DNA of 64,000 bases from the NCBI GenBank assembly GCA_964549615.1, contig CAZJVP010000088.1, forward strand, positions 1-64,000, written 5' to 3'. This document shows positions 1 to 9,309 of the stretch, piece after piece; position 1 is the first letter of the stretch, and each line of letters begins with the position of its first letter. Origin of the DNA: CAYVLA01 sp964549615 [NCBI: uncultured Thermococci archaeon]. GTDB lineage: Archaea; CAYQAE01; CAYVLA01. The translations under genes were made by a program, and so were the position numbers. The notes beneath the pieces are model-generated. The model saw nothing but the letters and a program-made list of their open reading frames with translations, made no database searches and was not told where the DNA came from.

Positions 1-149
<149 letters not shown>

Positions 150-269
150 CTAGGAGAGCTGCGGGGCGCAACCCGGGCCCACGGCAGCCTCCCCCCGGCG
201 ATTGATAAGTACTTTTGCAGTTGACCGACCCACCGCGCCCACCGCACCGGCGCGCGAGTCAACTATCGG

Positions 270-1313
270 CTACCCTCTCGCAAACCCAAGATATGCGATT
301 GCCAGTATTGCCACCCCCGATGCACCGCACAGGAGTAGCACACTTGCCTGGACGCGGTTCTCTTGGCGGGCCTTGGCCTCCTCAGCCATCCTCATCTTCT
401 CAAACAACGGCCCCAGATTCTCCGCGAAGAACGCCGAACTTGCCTCCATGCGAGCTTTGAGGCCAGCGCCCTCGGCGAAGGGTTGGACTGCCCATGCCAG
501 GGACTCCCCAATGATTTGCCTGACGGCCGGAATCCCTAGGGAGTGGTTGTAGTACGTCAGGTCCTTTTCGTACTTGCCGAAGCCATCAGTGTGCTTGAGG
601 CCTGCGAAGGTTACTGACCTGCCTTGCTCGCGTTCGTACGCCACAACGGACGGCACGCTGGAGTACCCCCCAACGGTCTTGCAAACGTAGAGAACAGTCA
701 GGTTGCCCTCCTCTGGGGTCCACCATGCCCCCTCGCCGCCAGGCTTTCTGTAGACAAGCATCCCGTCCGCTGCGTCGAACCGATCTGGTGCTTGGGCGTT
801 GACAGGATGGTTCGACGCCTTTTCGTGCGTGTGCCTTAATGTGGTGACAGGCACCCTGCTCAACCTTCCAGCTGCGGACAAGTTCGCATCTAGGGGGAAT
901 ACCTCGCGGGAGATCCTTCCACAGTAGGGCGAATATCCAAGGCCCTGGATGCCGACGAGCCCAAGCCCCCGCTCGAAGGAGGAGACCACCTGGCTTGTGC
1001 GAAGAGGGGACAAGTACAGCTGCCCTCCTTCCCGGACGTTGAGAGCCACCACAGCACCGATGACATTGGGAAAGGTGAGCGCGTCCAGAAGGAAGGACCA
1101 GTCCCCCACGCCCACCACATAAACGGACTCGCCGTACCTTGACCTTACGTATTCCTCCGCAACCTTGACAAGCTCCCGGGTGTAGTTGGCCATGTATGCC
1201 ACCGGATAGGTCTGGCCATCGAAACAGCCCACCATGATTACCGGTGCGACGCCCCCTAAAGCGGCCGGCGCTATGAACATAATGAAAGCCAGGGATGCCC
1301 AACCTTTTCTCAC
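270..1313 (-). CDS. Secreted, membrane-anchored ThuA-like protein, triad component C (copy 1)
   Basis: 347 residues: an N-terminal signal peptide (about 1-22), an extracellular domain (about 25-300), then a helical stretch and one C-terminal membrane helix (about 325-343). The body opens with PVIMVGCFDGQTYP, and later has HTHEKASNHPVN and a VAYEREQGRSVTFAGLKH strand. The HPV after a polar stretch and the late strand followed by a glycine-rich turn resemble the ThuA/GATase1-like fold; that assignment is inferred. It is a paralogue of the gene at 15937-16998: both share CFDGQ.YP, VGDW.FLLD.LT.PNVIG, GLGLVG and GRSVT.AGL.H. It is the last gene of a minus-strand operon, 3 nt after the B gene. No catalytic residues are recognisable; a sensing or ligand-binding role at the cell surface is a guess. 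Confidence 0.6.
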   Translation of the reverse strand: MRKGWASLAFIMFIAPAALGGVAPVIMVGCFDGQTYPVAYMANYTRELVKVAEEYVRSRYGESVYVVGVGDWSFLLDALTFPNVIGAVVALNVREGGQLYLSPLRTSQVVSSFERGLGLVGIQGLGYSPYCGRISREVFPLDANLSAAGRLSRVPVTTLRHTHEKASNHPVNAQAPDRFDAADGMLVYRKPGGEGAWWTPEEGNLTVLYVCKTVGGYSSVPSVVAYEREQGRSVTFAGLKHTDGFGKYEKDLTYYNHSLGIPAVRQIIGESLAWAVQPFAEGAGLKARMEASSAFFAENLGPLFEKMRMAEEAKARQENRVQASVLLLCGASGVAILAIAYLGFARG

Positions 1314-1316
1314 AAG

Positions 1317-2189
1317 CTACTCCTCCGTACGTCCGTTCAAGATGACCCAATAGCCTGAAGCTTCCTTGGCCAGATCCCCGTCGGCGAAGGTCTCGACAAC
1401 CTCGAGGAAGCTCCGGGTCGCCACCCTGGTTTCGTATATGGACCTCGGCACATCGATCAGCCTCTGCTTGAGGACAAGAGTCACCCCGAAGACCCCTCCT
1501 TTGCTTACGTTCCAGAAGGCGACCGTGCCAAAGGGTGGGAGATCCCGCTCGATCGACAAACCGGCCCCGTCGGCCAGCGGAAGGTACTCTCGCGTATCGA
1601 CGCCTGCCTCGATTCTTGCAAGCTCGAGCAGATACTCCTTCGCCGCGAAGAGTTCAGAGTATCCCTCGTAGTAGGCAACGGCGTATCCAGATGCATTCAT
1701 GAGAACGGCGAATGTGGTGAGCGACTCGTTGTCCTGCTCGGGCGGAAAGATCGCCGAGTAAAGCTCGCCGAAATCCACCAAGACCAGTTTATGGTTTTTC
1801 CTGTTTGACACCGGCACCTCCCGAATGGCTACCAAATCCCGCGCGCCGACGCTTGAAAAGTACTCCAACCGATCCCTCACCCCGGGACACAGATTGAGCA
1901 GCTCCAACGTCGAATCGCTCCATGCCCTACCGGCTACGCCCGCCGGCAGTGCAGCCTCCAGAAGACACCTGAACCTGAACTCAAGGTTCCACAGATCCTT
2001 TCCGGCGCGGACCGCGATGGACACCGTCCTCGGCCGCTGCACGCTCGCGAAAAGGCTGTCCGGCCCCTCCAGAACCAGGATGTCAAGCGGCGGAGGCGTG
2101 CTCAGAATCCTGCTGCCCAAGGTCAGCGCGGTGGATGCCACTAGAAGAATCATGACCAACGCGATGTACCTTCGGCTCACCCTCGCCAT
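1317..2189 (-). CDS. Membrane-anchored protein of unknown fold, triad component B (copy 1)
   Basis: 290 residues with one N-terminal hydrophobic segment (about 9-28, YIALVMILLVASTALTLG) acting as signal anchor; the rest is predicted extracytoplasmic. I do not recognise the family. It is clearly paralogous to the gene at 15073-15936: both contain LEFRFRCL near residue 70, RL.YF...GA in the middle, an NESLTTFA block, Y.EGYSE, and end with VVETFADG...ASGYWVI. It sits 9 nt after the A gene and 3 nt before the C gene, so the three are probably co-transcribed. The strict pairing of B with A and C in both copies suggests that it is a structural partner of the two ThuA-like proteins. Confidence 0.6.
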   Translation of the reverse strand: MARVSRRYIALVMILLVASTALTLGSRILSTPPPLDILVLEGPDSLFASVQRPRTVSIAVRAGKDLWNLEFRFRCLLEAALPAGVAGRAWSDSTLELLNLCPGVRDRLEYFSSVGARDLVAIREVPVSNRKNHKLVLVDFGELYSAIFPPEQDNESLTTFAVLMNASGYAVAYYEGYSELFAAKEYLLELARIEAGVDTREYLPLADGAGLSIERDLPPFGTVAFWNVSKGGVFGVTLVLKQRLIDVPRSIYETRVATRSFLEVVETFADGDLAKEASGYWVILNGRTEE

Positions 2190-2198
2190 CTCTGATCC

Positions 2199-3464
2199 TT
2201 ATCCCGGCCTGCTGAATTTTGTCGACTCCGTCGCCCGGTACAGCCTCCTCTTGATCATCAGGGTGTATAGGGTCGAGCCGCTCAAGAGGAGGGTACCGCT
2301 GGTTGCCATCCACTGGATGATGTAAGCGTAGAACATTGCGTCATCCTTTAACTTGAAGGCCATCCTCATCACTGTGTCCGCCTCGGCGGCCGCCTTCTGC
2401 AGGGTCTCGATCGCATCTTGATAATCGCCTGAGCTATACTCCAGTCGGGCGGCCTCGTATGTTCCCTTAAGTCTCGCCAAGGCCTGCTCAACCTTGTACG
2501 AGTTCGCCCCGAACTTCTCCGCCAGCTCCATTGTACCGACGATCAACAGCGTGGTCCTTCGCGACAGTTCAAACATCGTCCTCAGACGGTGCACAACTGC
2601 GATATCTTCGGGAAGCTTCCTACCGAAGGAATGGAATGCGATGTTGAGGAAGACGTCCTCGGCGTAGGGGTTGGGGCTAGGCCCGAAAGGCCACCACCAG
2701 GTATGGTCGAGATCGTCCGCGATGGCCCAGAACGTTCCTCCCTGTGGCCCAGGCTTCCAAGAGATTAGCCATGGCGCGGACACGCCGAAGTCGAAAACCT
2801 CGGCCTCAGCCCACACCGTTGACCCTTCCTTGGGAATGGGAGCTGTCTGGCCATCGCCCACAAACTTCTCGATGCCCAGCGGCCTGAACATGGACAAGAC
2901 AGGGGGGTCGTCCCTCAGTATCTTGATGTGGAAAGCGCCGCGCCCCTCGCGTTGGTCGCCGGTCAGCTTGATCGGAACCACATCGTGGAGCACGGAAGAC
3001 TGCCAGTCGTAGAAGTAGATCCTGCTGTAGCTTGCGAGATCCCCACCCAGGGTGACCAGCGCGGATATGCCCTTGTCCTGGAATCCCTCCTTCAGCCACT
3101 CAATCTGCGTGCCCGTGAAGGGCCTTATGTTGGCATCTGGGAAGACCACAAAATCGAATCGTTCGAACAGGTCTTGCTTGGTGCGCGGGAAGTAGATCCT
3201 TACATACTTCTTCGCCAGCTCGGGCGTGAGGCCCGAGTAGGACATGCCCGTGGGGTCGGTGGCAATGACCACATATCTGAAGGAAGGTTCGTCGTCCAAC
3301 CAAGCAGGCACGGGGCAGTCCTGCGGGAAAACCTGGCCGATGAGGAGGAAGTTCCTCTCAAAAGAGGCGGCTCCAGAACATAGACCCACCGCAAGAAAGA
3401 TCAGGACAACAAATGCTGCAACGATAAGGCTCTTGATCGCGCATTCGATATTCCCTCTGCTCAT
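2199..3464 (-). CDS. Secreted ThuA/GATase1-like protein with C-terminal membrane anchor, triad component A (copy 1)
   Basis: About 421 residues from the ATG at 3464 (MSRGNIEC), followed by a strongly hydrophobic signal segment; an upstream start at 3539 would add a 25-residue tail with no obvious role. The extracellular part has FLLIGQVFPQDCPVPAW, a YFPRT motif, DFVVFPDAN, GISALVTLGGDLAS where GATase1 domains have the nucleophile elbow, and PKEGSTVWAEAE. The nucleophile Cys is absent. After about residue 300 comes a helical region, then one membrane helix (about 385-407) and the tail KRRLYRATESTKF. It belongs to a five-member family in this window (also 9416, 13847, 18592, 21496), sharing the tail and a [EK]FGAN motif. 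It is first in the A-B-C operon. Confidence 0.6.
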   Translation of the reverse strand: MSRGNIECAIKSLIVAAFVVLIFLAVGLCSGAASFERNFLLIGQVFPQDCPVPAWLDDEPSFRYVVIATDPTGMSYSGLTPELAKKYVRIYFPRTKQDLFERFDFVVFPDANIRPFTGTQIEWLKEGFQDKGISALVTLGGDLASYSRIYFYDWQSSVLHDVVPIKLTGDQREGRGAFHIKILRDDPPVLSMFRPLGIEKFVGDGQTAPIPKEGSTVWAEAEVFDFGVSAPWLISWKPGPQGGTFWAIADDLDHTWWWPFGPSPNPYAEDVFLNIAFHSFGRKLPEDIAVVHRLRTMFELSRRTTLLIVGTMELAEKFGANSYKVEQALARLKGTYEAARLEYSSGDYQDAIETLQKAAAEADTVMRMAFKLKDDAMFYAYIIQWMATSGTLLLSGSTLYTLMIKRRLYRATESTKFSRPG

Positions 3465-3700
3465 GCCTGCCGCACCTGACCGGGCAGATTCTCCAACGGC
3501 TACGATTGCCTTGGTGACCAAGATCCCGCGCGCATCCAAGGCGGGGCAATAAATGTCTTTCGAGGCCTAAGGCTGCGTTGAGCCAAGGGGCGTATGTTAT
3601 GCTCTCCCTCCAAACTTAGCGATGAAGGCCTGTGCAAGCTGTAACATCAGGTGGGGTTTACCCGACATAGGCCTGAGGCCTCAAACCTTCCAACCCCTGT

Positions 3701-5995
3701 TCAACCCCGGACCAGGGCTTCAGGGTTGAGGACCTCGACCCTTCCTTGGTCGCACAGAAAGGATCTGTGGAAGTAGTATATGTTGCCGTTCTCCGCGCCC
3801 ACGATCAAGTCAAGCTCCCCATCGCCGTCCCAGTCGACCGCATGGGGCGAGCAGCAGTGGTGTCCAAGGTCGATGGGCTCCGCCCCCTGCGTCCGGACGA
3901 AGACCGGCCTCTTGAACACCGGTTTGTCGCGGGAACCGACGTTCTCTAAGAAAAGCACGGAAGTGTGCACGTAGGGGTGCAGAAGCGGCGTTGCCTCATG
4001 CGCCCCGAAGAGTATGTCCCAGTCGCCATCCCCATCCCAGTCGGCAGCGCACAGCTGGGTCCGCCCGACCTTGCCGCCGACGCTATCCAGCTTAATCTCG
4101 GAGCCGTCAACGTATTTCGGCCTAACGCCGTTTTCGAGGATGAGCCTGCCCTTCCTTCTCCTTCTCCAATGAACCGTCAGGTAGCCTTCCTTATCAAGGC
4201 AGGCGTAGTCCACCAGTCCGTCGCCGTCCAGATCCTCAGCGATCGGCCGCGTCCTCCAGACCGTGCGGAGTTCCCTTCCGCCAACCCTCAGCGGCCGAGG
4301 ACGGTCCAGGACTGGCCTGCCCTTCCTCCCCACGTTTCTGTAGAACAGGTGTTCACCCTTGACATCGCTGAGCAGGATGTCCTGCCGGCCATCCCCGTCC
4401 CAGTCCGCCACGACGGGGCAGGTGTATCCCCACTTGGCCTCGTTTGGGCCCTGGATCGACCCGCGCCGCCCAGCCTGGATCCTGATGGTTTCACCTGCGG
4501 CCTCCAGGCGAACCGCCTGCTTGAACCGGGGCCTCCTCCTAGTGCCCACGTTCTCGAAGAACTCAACGTAACCCGCTGCGCAACCCACGATCAGATCGAG
4601 GTCTCCGTCCTCGTCCCAGTCCACGGCGCTCGGGACCGCTGCAACCCCCGTGCCTAGGCAAGGGTTCCTTTGCTTCAGCGTGCGAGGGGAAGAAAACACG
4701 GGGGGCCTTACGCCGGGCTTTTGATTCTTGCAAAAGTAGACGTACCCGTCCTCGGACCCAAAGACTAGGTCTGGGACGCCGTCCCCGTCAAGGTCGTGCA
4801 CGATGGGCTCGGTCATGCACTGCGGGTTGAGCAGCAGACTTCCGTCCAGCTGCCTAAGGTAAACCGCTTTCTTCAGCCGCGGCTTGCCAGGCCGGCCGAC
4901 GTTCTCAAGGTATGCGATCCTGTCCAGATGTTCCCCGAAAACTACGTCGACGTCGCCATCGCCGTCCAAGTCGCCCGCCCCGAGCTTTCCCCCGCCTCGC
5001 AGATCCACCTTGGACCTTCCGGCGGGGAGGTATACCGGCTCGGCGAAGACGGGCTTGTCCGGCGTCCCGACGTTTCGGCACAACATGATGCTTGAGTGCT
5101 CCCTTCCGCCAAGCCACCGGCCCGTCCTGGAATATCCCTTGCCGTATCCAACCCCACATTCCTTGTTCTGCCACGGGTTCTCCCCGCCCGGCCAGTACTC
5201 CGAGCTGTCGTTCACCCCTACGAGCAAGTCCTTCAGCCCGTCCCCCTCCCAGTCCACGACCTCAACGCTGGCCATGTTGGGAACCTGTAGGACCGAAGAC
5301 TCCGTCCGAAGGTAGTCCCTCTCCTCAAAGACGGGATCCTTGTTGGTGCCGGCGTTCTGCACGAAAAGGACCCGCCCACCTTGGGCGCAGACTAGATCCG
5401 TCCTACCATCGCCGTCCCAGTCAACAGTATCCGCGGTAAGGTAGGGCAGGAAGATCCTTCTCGGCGCATCGAACAGGAGGCTAGGAGCAGCCTGAAGCCT
5501 CCTGCAAAGAAACATGCCTCCCTGGAAGCCGGTGGTGGTGCACAGCAAGTTGTCGCGTCCAAGCTCGTCCGTGAACGCCTGCGGCCTGCTGATCAGGCCC
5601 AGGTGCAGGTCACCAATGAACTCGGGAATCCCATGCCGCATGGCATCGCCGGTGCCGAAGCCGACGCTCGACCCTTGCTGCCCTCCCCGATGGGAGTCGT
5701 GTATCTCGACCGAGTACCGAGATCCGTTCCCTCTGGAGTCCCAGCGTATCTCCAGGCACTTGCCGTCCTCAGAGAACCTAAGCCCGCACGGCTGCGGGCG
5801 CCCGCAGCCCGATTCGCGCTGCTCCCGAATCCTCACCTTGAGCTCGGGCTCAACCCGACCATGGAGGTTGCCGAACACAGGCTCCGCATCGATCTTCAAA
5901 ACAACGGGGTATCTGCCCCACGGCCGCGAGAATCCCGAGACCGTAGTCTCGAGTTTAAGGGATGACATATGACCATGCATGGAGAGCCTATACAA
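3701..5995 (-). CDS. FG-GAP/VCBS repeat beta-propeller protein without signal peptide
   Basis: 764 residues from a TTG at 5995; ATGs at 5980 and 5968 are equally plausible starts. From about residue 195 to the end there are nine calcium-binding FG-GAP/VCBS-type loops of the form D[WL][DE].DG..D[LIVY] (for example DWDGDGRTDL, DLDGDGVPDL, DWDGDGELDL), most followed by a strand with [QER]N.G and PVF. Such repeats build seven- to nine-bladed propellers, usually on secreted proteins. Residues 20-190 are a non-repeat N-terminal domain. I see no signal peptide or membrane segment from any candidate start, so the location is unclear. It lies next to a secreted FG-GAP protein on the same strand. A carbohydrate- or protein-binding role is typical of the fold but not shown here. 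Confidence 0.7.
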   Translation of the reverse strand: MYRLSMHGHMSSLKLETTVSGFSRPWGRYPVVLKIDAEPVFGNLHGRVEPELKVRIREQRESGCGRPQPCGLRFSEDGKCLEIRWDSRGNGSRYSVEIHDSHRGGQQGSSVGFGTGDAMRHGIPEFIGDLHLGLISRPQAFTDELGRDNLLCTTTGFQGGMFLCRRLQAAPSLLFDAPRRIFLPYLTADTVDWDGDGRTDLVCAQGGRVLFVQNAGTNKDPVFEERDYLRTESSVLQVPNMASVEVVDWEGDGLKDLLVGVNDSSEYWPGGENPWQNKECGVGYGKGYSRTGRWLGGREHSSIMLCRNVGTPDKPVFAEPVYLPAGRSKVDLRGGGKLGAGDLDGDGDVDVVFGEHLDRIAYLENVGRPGKPRLKKAVYLRQLDGSLLLNPQCMTEPIVHDLDGDGVPDLVFGSEDGYVYFCKNQKPGVRPPVFSSPRTLKQRNPCLGTGVAAVPSAVDWDEDGDLDLIVGCAAGYVEFFENVGTRRRPRFKQAVRLEAAGETIRIQAGRRGSIQGPNEAKWGYTCPVVADWDGDGRQDILLSDVKGEHLFYRNVGRKGRPVLDRPRPLRVGGRELRTVWRTRPIAEDLDGDGLVDYACLDKEGYLTVHWRRRRKGRLILENGVRPKYVDGSEIKLDSVGGKVGRTQLCAADWDGDGDWDILFGAHEATPLLHPYVHTSVLFLENVGSRDKPVFKRPVFVRTQGAEPIDLGHHCCSPHAVDWDGDGELDLIVGAENGNIYYFHRSFLCDQGRVEVLNPEALVRG

Positions 5996-6038
5996 AAAGA
6001 GAATGCGGACCGGCTCGCCCGGCCCGCTTAAGCTAGCT

Positions 6039-7520
6039 TCACTCTCTGCGCCTGATTCCTATCGCGAGTGGAATCAACGCCAGCAATGCCAGGGACATGG
6101 CTTCAGGAACGGGTAGCTGCGGCATCCCTTGGAGGTCTGGGGTCGCGCCATACCTCGGGAACGTCATCAGGTTGGGATTGATCCGCGCGCCGGTTGTGAA
6201 GGCGGCGTAGTAGCCCATGTTGTCGCTTGTGTACCAGTTCCAAAGGATGTCGACCATGCCGTCGCCCTCGAGGTCGCAAACCTCGGGGACCATGATCGAG
6301 ACTGCACCGGTGTATCCCTGCTTGTTCGCATTCCAAGGCTCAAAGACCTCATTGCCATCCTTGTCCCAGATGTACAGTATCCCTCCGCCTGCCTTGTCGT
6401 AGGTCCCAAGAAGTATCTCCAGGTTCCCGTCGTTGTTGACGTCGGCCATTGCACAACCATAGCCAACCCTGGTCGAGGTGTTCTTCTTCCAGATCAGCTT
6501 GCCTTCGTGGTCCAAAAGGTAGAAGAACCCCGGTTCGCCGGCCTGGAAGGCGACCTCAAGGAACCCGTCCTTGTTGACATCGCCGACCGCGGCCTGGCAC
6601 CTGATGTTCTTGCCCTCGGATCCGTCCTCAGGCAGCGTGAAGCGCCAGAGCTCCGTCCCATAGAAGCTCAGGCAGAACATCCTGCCCGTGGGTATCTGGT
6701 CGCCTGCGGCATCAGCGCTGCCCACGATTATCTCCATTTCGCCGTCATTGTTTATGTCGCAGATGGTCGGCTGGTACCACATGCCTCCCGCCATCACGCC
6801 CGGGCCACCGAACCTCCATTCCTCGACGCCCTTGGGCGAGAAGACCCGGAGTCCTTCAGCTGTACCCCTGCTGACGACGATGATCTCGATCTCTCCGTCC
6901 TTGTCGATGTCGTACGCATTGGGAACGAAGTCTGTGTCCGACGCGAGGTCGACCTGCCAGATCTCCTCACCGTTCTGCTTCAGCATGGCCCACCAGTACT
7001 TGCCTCCGAAGGTGATCTCAAGCCCGGGGATGTCCGGGTAGAAGTCCCTAGCGATGGGCCCGCCGGCGAACGTTCCCGTGTTGCCCTTCCACTGAACGAA
7101 GTTGAACCGCACCTTGCCGTCCCAAGTCAGGCTGGCGATTGCATCCGGGCTTCTGGCAGAGAAGGTGATGTCCGCCTTGCCATCGAGGTCAAGGTCCGCA
7201 ATGCAAGCGGGCCTGAGCATGTCTGCCCAAGGCTCCTTGTCCAGCGTGGGCCAGACCCATCTCAGGCTCCCGTCGTAGTTGCAGCAGATGACCCTCTTGA
7301 TGGCCTCTGTGCCGAAGATGATCTCCTTCTTGCCGTCGCCGTCGAAGTCGTAGGTAACATGCTGGCCCCATCGGACCTTGCCTTGTTCGTTTACGCCCAA
7401 CACCTGGGAAACGTTCTTGACCCATTTGACCGTAAGCTGTGGGGCTGCCGAGACTGTCACGATCAGTGCACCCGTCAGAACTGCGAAGACTAGCATTCCA
7501 GCAAGTTTCCGTGTGTTCAT
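6039..7520 (-). CDS. Secreted FG-GAP propeller with archaeosortase-type C-terminal signal
   Basis: 493 residues: signal peptide (about 1-25, ending VSAAP), then seven FG-GAP/VCBS loops (such as DFDGDGKKEIIFG, DINNDGEMEIIVG, DVNNDGNLEILLG), each with the D.[DN].DG.[ILV]E calcium-binding pattern. The last 25 residues have the three-part layout of archaeosortase/exosortase substrates: a short PVPEA motif, a hydrophobic helix and a basic GIRRRE end. This resembles the PEF-CTERM type, where processing removes the tail and a lipid is attached. An archaeosortase is encoded at 53634-54404, so the pair may be enzyme and substrate (inference). ATG at 7520 with upstream AGGAG-like purines. Confidence 0.75.
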   Translation of the reverse strand: MNTRKLAGMLVFAVLTGALIVTVSAAPQLTVKWVKNVSQVLGVNEQGKVRWGQHVTYDFDGDGKKEIIFGTEAIKRVICCNYDGSLRWVWPTLDKEPWADMLRPACIADLDLDGKADITFSARSPDAIASLTWDGKVRFNFVQWKGNTGTFAGGPIARDFYPDIPGLEITFGGKYWWAMLKQNGEEIWQVDLASDTDFVPNAYDIDKDGEIEIIVVSRGTAEGLRVFSPKGVEEWRFGGPGVMAGGMWYQPTICDINNDGEMEIIVGSADAAGDQIPTGRMFCLSFYGTELWRFTLPEDGSEGKNIRCQAAVGDVNKDGFLEVAFQAGEPGFFYLLDHEGKLIWKKNTSTRVGYGCAMADVNNDGNLEILLGTYDKAGGGILYIWDKDGNEVFEPWNANKQGYTGAVSIMVPEVCDLEGDGMVDILWNWYTSDNMGYYAAFTTGARINPNLMTFPRYGATPDLQGMPQLPVPEAMSLALLALIPLAIGIRRRE

Positions 7521-7962
7521 TTTTCTCCTCCGTTTCGAAATAGCGCCTGCTCCTGCCTCCTATCAGCAGGATCGCAGTGGCTCTGGACGAGAAGACCTCT
7601 GCTAAAAAATCTATCGCGGAGGCCAGGCCAGGCCACGCTAAGGCGAAAAAGGCGAGAAGTCTGGCGAGAAAAGGATCTTTCCCCTACGCGGCCGCAAAGG
7701 AGAACCCGCCAGATGCTTCTTCCCTGCCGCCTGAAGGGAAGATGACACGGGCTGCGCCTTGCTTGGCCGTCAGTGATCACCCAGAGAACCAAGAATCTTA
7801 CAGCCAATGGCCCAAGAGCCAGCGGGGTTCTTCCCACGGCGGACGGACAGAGGACAGCTTCGGCCGGCGCCAAAAGACTCCGAGGCGAGGATCTCCGACG
7901 GAAAGCATGCCGGCAAATAACATATAAGAGGGTTTCCCCGGGGCTGGGGGCACCCGGGAGGA
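7521..7962. other. Intergenic region between divergent propeller genes
   Basis: About 440 nt separating the minus-strand FG-GAP gene from the plus-strand propeller gene. The only support I find is for regulatory sequence: a TATA box near 7916-7929 for the plus-strand gene. Open frames here lack codon bias, a Shine-Dalgarno and any recognisable motif, so I read the stretch as non-coding. Confidence 0.5.
7916..7929 (+). promoter_or_regulatory. TATA box and Shine-Dalgarno for the 7963 gene
   Basis: AATAACATATAAGA is a good archaeal TATA element. It places transcription start near 7950, just upstream of a GGGAGG Shine-Dalgarno at 7956-7961 that runs into the ATG at 7963. Confidence 0.55.
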
Positions 7963-9309
7963 ATGGCGCTGCATCGATACGCTGTCCTGTTGGCGCTTCT
8001 GGCTTGGACGCCGGTGGTCCTTGCAAACGGAGTCCCAAATTTCACGACCTATGGCCAAGCGAACGGTCTGGTGGGGGACGTGGTGTCAGCGATCGCAGCA
8101 AACGCCAAGGACGTCTACGTCAACAGCTGGTACCCGACAACGAGCGGGGCGAATGGCGGGATCAGCACATACTCGTTCAAGACCGATAGTTGGACCTCCT
8201 ACGGAAGGAGCGAGGGGCTCGCCGCTGACGTGTTGCAGGGGCTGGGGCTTGACCCACAAGGAAACCTATGGATCTGCCACGCATTCGGCGTACAGGTCTT
8301 CGACACGTCAAAGCGACAGTTCGTAGCCTCGTATGGGCCGGATCAAGGCCTGATGGGCGCGGCTGAGGATGTGGCATTCCAAGGAGACAACCTGGTGTGG
8401 GTGGCGACCAGCGAGGGAGTGGGGAGGTTCGACAGGTCGAAAAAGGAGTGGAAGATGTTCACGACGAAGGATGGCATCGTGAGCAACAAGGTTTTCAGCC
8501 TGGCCGTCGATGGCGAAGTTCTTTGGATAGGAACGGGCTCGGGACTAACTAGGTTCAACACGGCTAGCGGCGAGTGGAAGAGCTACACAACCGCTGACGG
8601 GTTGGCGGACGACATCATCAACAAGGTTACCGTAACGGACAAGCACGTCTGGCTGGCCACGCGCAGCGGCCTAAGCAGGCTGGACAAGAAGAAGGGAACG
8701 GTGAAGAACTTCGGCAAGGCCGACGGCCTCCCGTCCAGCAACGTGGTTGACGTGGTTCTCTTTCGCGGCCGCGTCTGGGTAGCAACCTCCGACGGAGTGG
8801 GCAAGTACGAGGGCAGGTGGAAGATAGTCGGCGAGAAGGATGGCCTTCCTGTGAGCAAGGTGAACTGCATAGCGGCCCAGAAGGACTACATCTGGTTCGG
8901 CACGCCGCAGGGCGTAGCAAGATACGGCCCCCTAGGCCCGGGCCTGAGCTTCGGCAGCCCCTATTTCCTGATTATTGTGGTCGGCCTCGTCCTCGGCGGA
9001 GTGCTCGTAGTGTTGAGGCCGGGCGCGAGGAAGGCCAAGGAAGAGGCAGCGCGAAGGAAGCCCGAGCAAAGCGAGGCCGCCCCCACCCGGAAGCCCCCCT
9101 ACGAGGCCTGCGGCGGAGTGCCCCAGAGACAGCTATGTACGAGGTGCAAGTACTACACGCTCAAGGGCAGCGCCTTGAACTGCGCCAAGCACAAGATCCC
9201 CATAGCCTTCCCGGACGAGAGCGAGGGCAAGAGGCTCAGGCAGATGAGCAAAGGAGTGCCCGAGACAAGGCCCGACCAGAAGGAACGGGAAGAACCGAAG
9301 CAAAGCTGA
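7963..9309 (+). CDS. Membrane-anchored 'regulator propeller' protein with Cys-rich cytoplasmic tail
   Basis: 448 residues. Residues 1-20 are a signal peptide; about 25-320 carry repeats of the two-component-regulator-propeller type (W.G...G..R....G.W..YT..DGL....V..I), as in the sensor domains of hybrid histidine kinases. A membrane helix (about 328-346, PYFLIIVVGLVLGGVLVVL) is followed by a charged linker and a tail with cysteines spaced C-x8-C-x2-C-x10-C (CGGVPQRQLCTRCKYYT...C), which could bind zinc or an Fe-S cluster. There is no kinase domain. Such an architecture would let an external ligand be reported to a metal-binding cytoplasmic module; this function is inferred. ATG at 7963 has a close Shine-Dalgarno and TATA. 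Confidence 0.65.
   Translation: MALHRYAVLLALLAWTPVVLANGVPNFTTYGQANGLVGDVVSAIAANAKDVYVNSWYPTTSGANGGISTYSFKTDSWTSYGRSEGLAADVLQGLGLDPQGNLWICHAFGVQVFDTSKRQFVASYGPDQGLMGAAEDVAFQGDNLVWVATSEGVGRFDRSKKEWKMFTTKDGIVSNKVFSLAVDGEVLWIGTGSGLTRFNTASGEWKSYTTADGLADDIINKVTVTDKHVWLATRSGLSRLDKKKGTVKNFGKADGLPSSNVVDVVLFRGRVWVATSDGVGKYEGRWKIVGEKDGLPVSKVNCIAAQKDYIWFGTPQGVARYGPLGPGLSFGSPYFLIIVVGLVLGGVLVVLRPGARKAKEEAARRKPEQSEAAPTRKPPYEACGGVPQRQLCTRCKYYTLKGSALNCAKHKIPIAFPDESEGKRLRQMSKGVPETRPDQKEREEPKQS

Noticed and set aside
3965-4657. A 230-residue plus-strand frame opposite the nine-repeat propeller
   Set aside because: It is a shadow of the repeated DWDGDG codons; the proline-rich translation matches no family.
6129-7493. 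A 454-residue plus-strand open frame opposite the FG-GAP gene
   Set aside because: It mirrors the third-base GC pattern of the real minus-strand gene, has no recognisable motifs, and the opposite strand has clear repeats and a signal peptide.
7577-7927. A 116-residue plus-strand ORF in the intergenic region before the propeller gene
   Set aside because: No Shine-Dalgarno, low-complexity Ser/Arg/Pro composition, and the TATA box of the next gene lies at its end.
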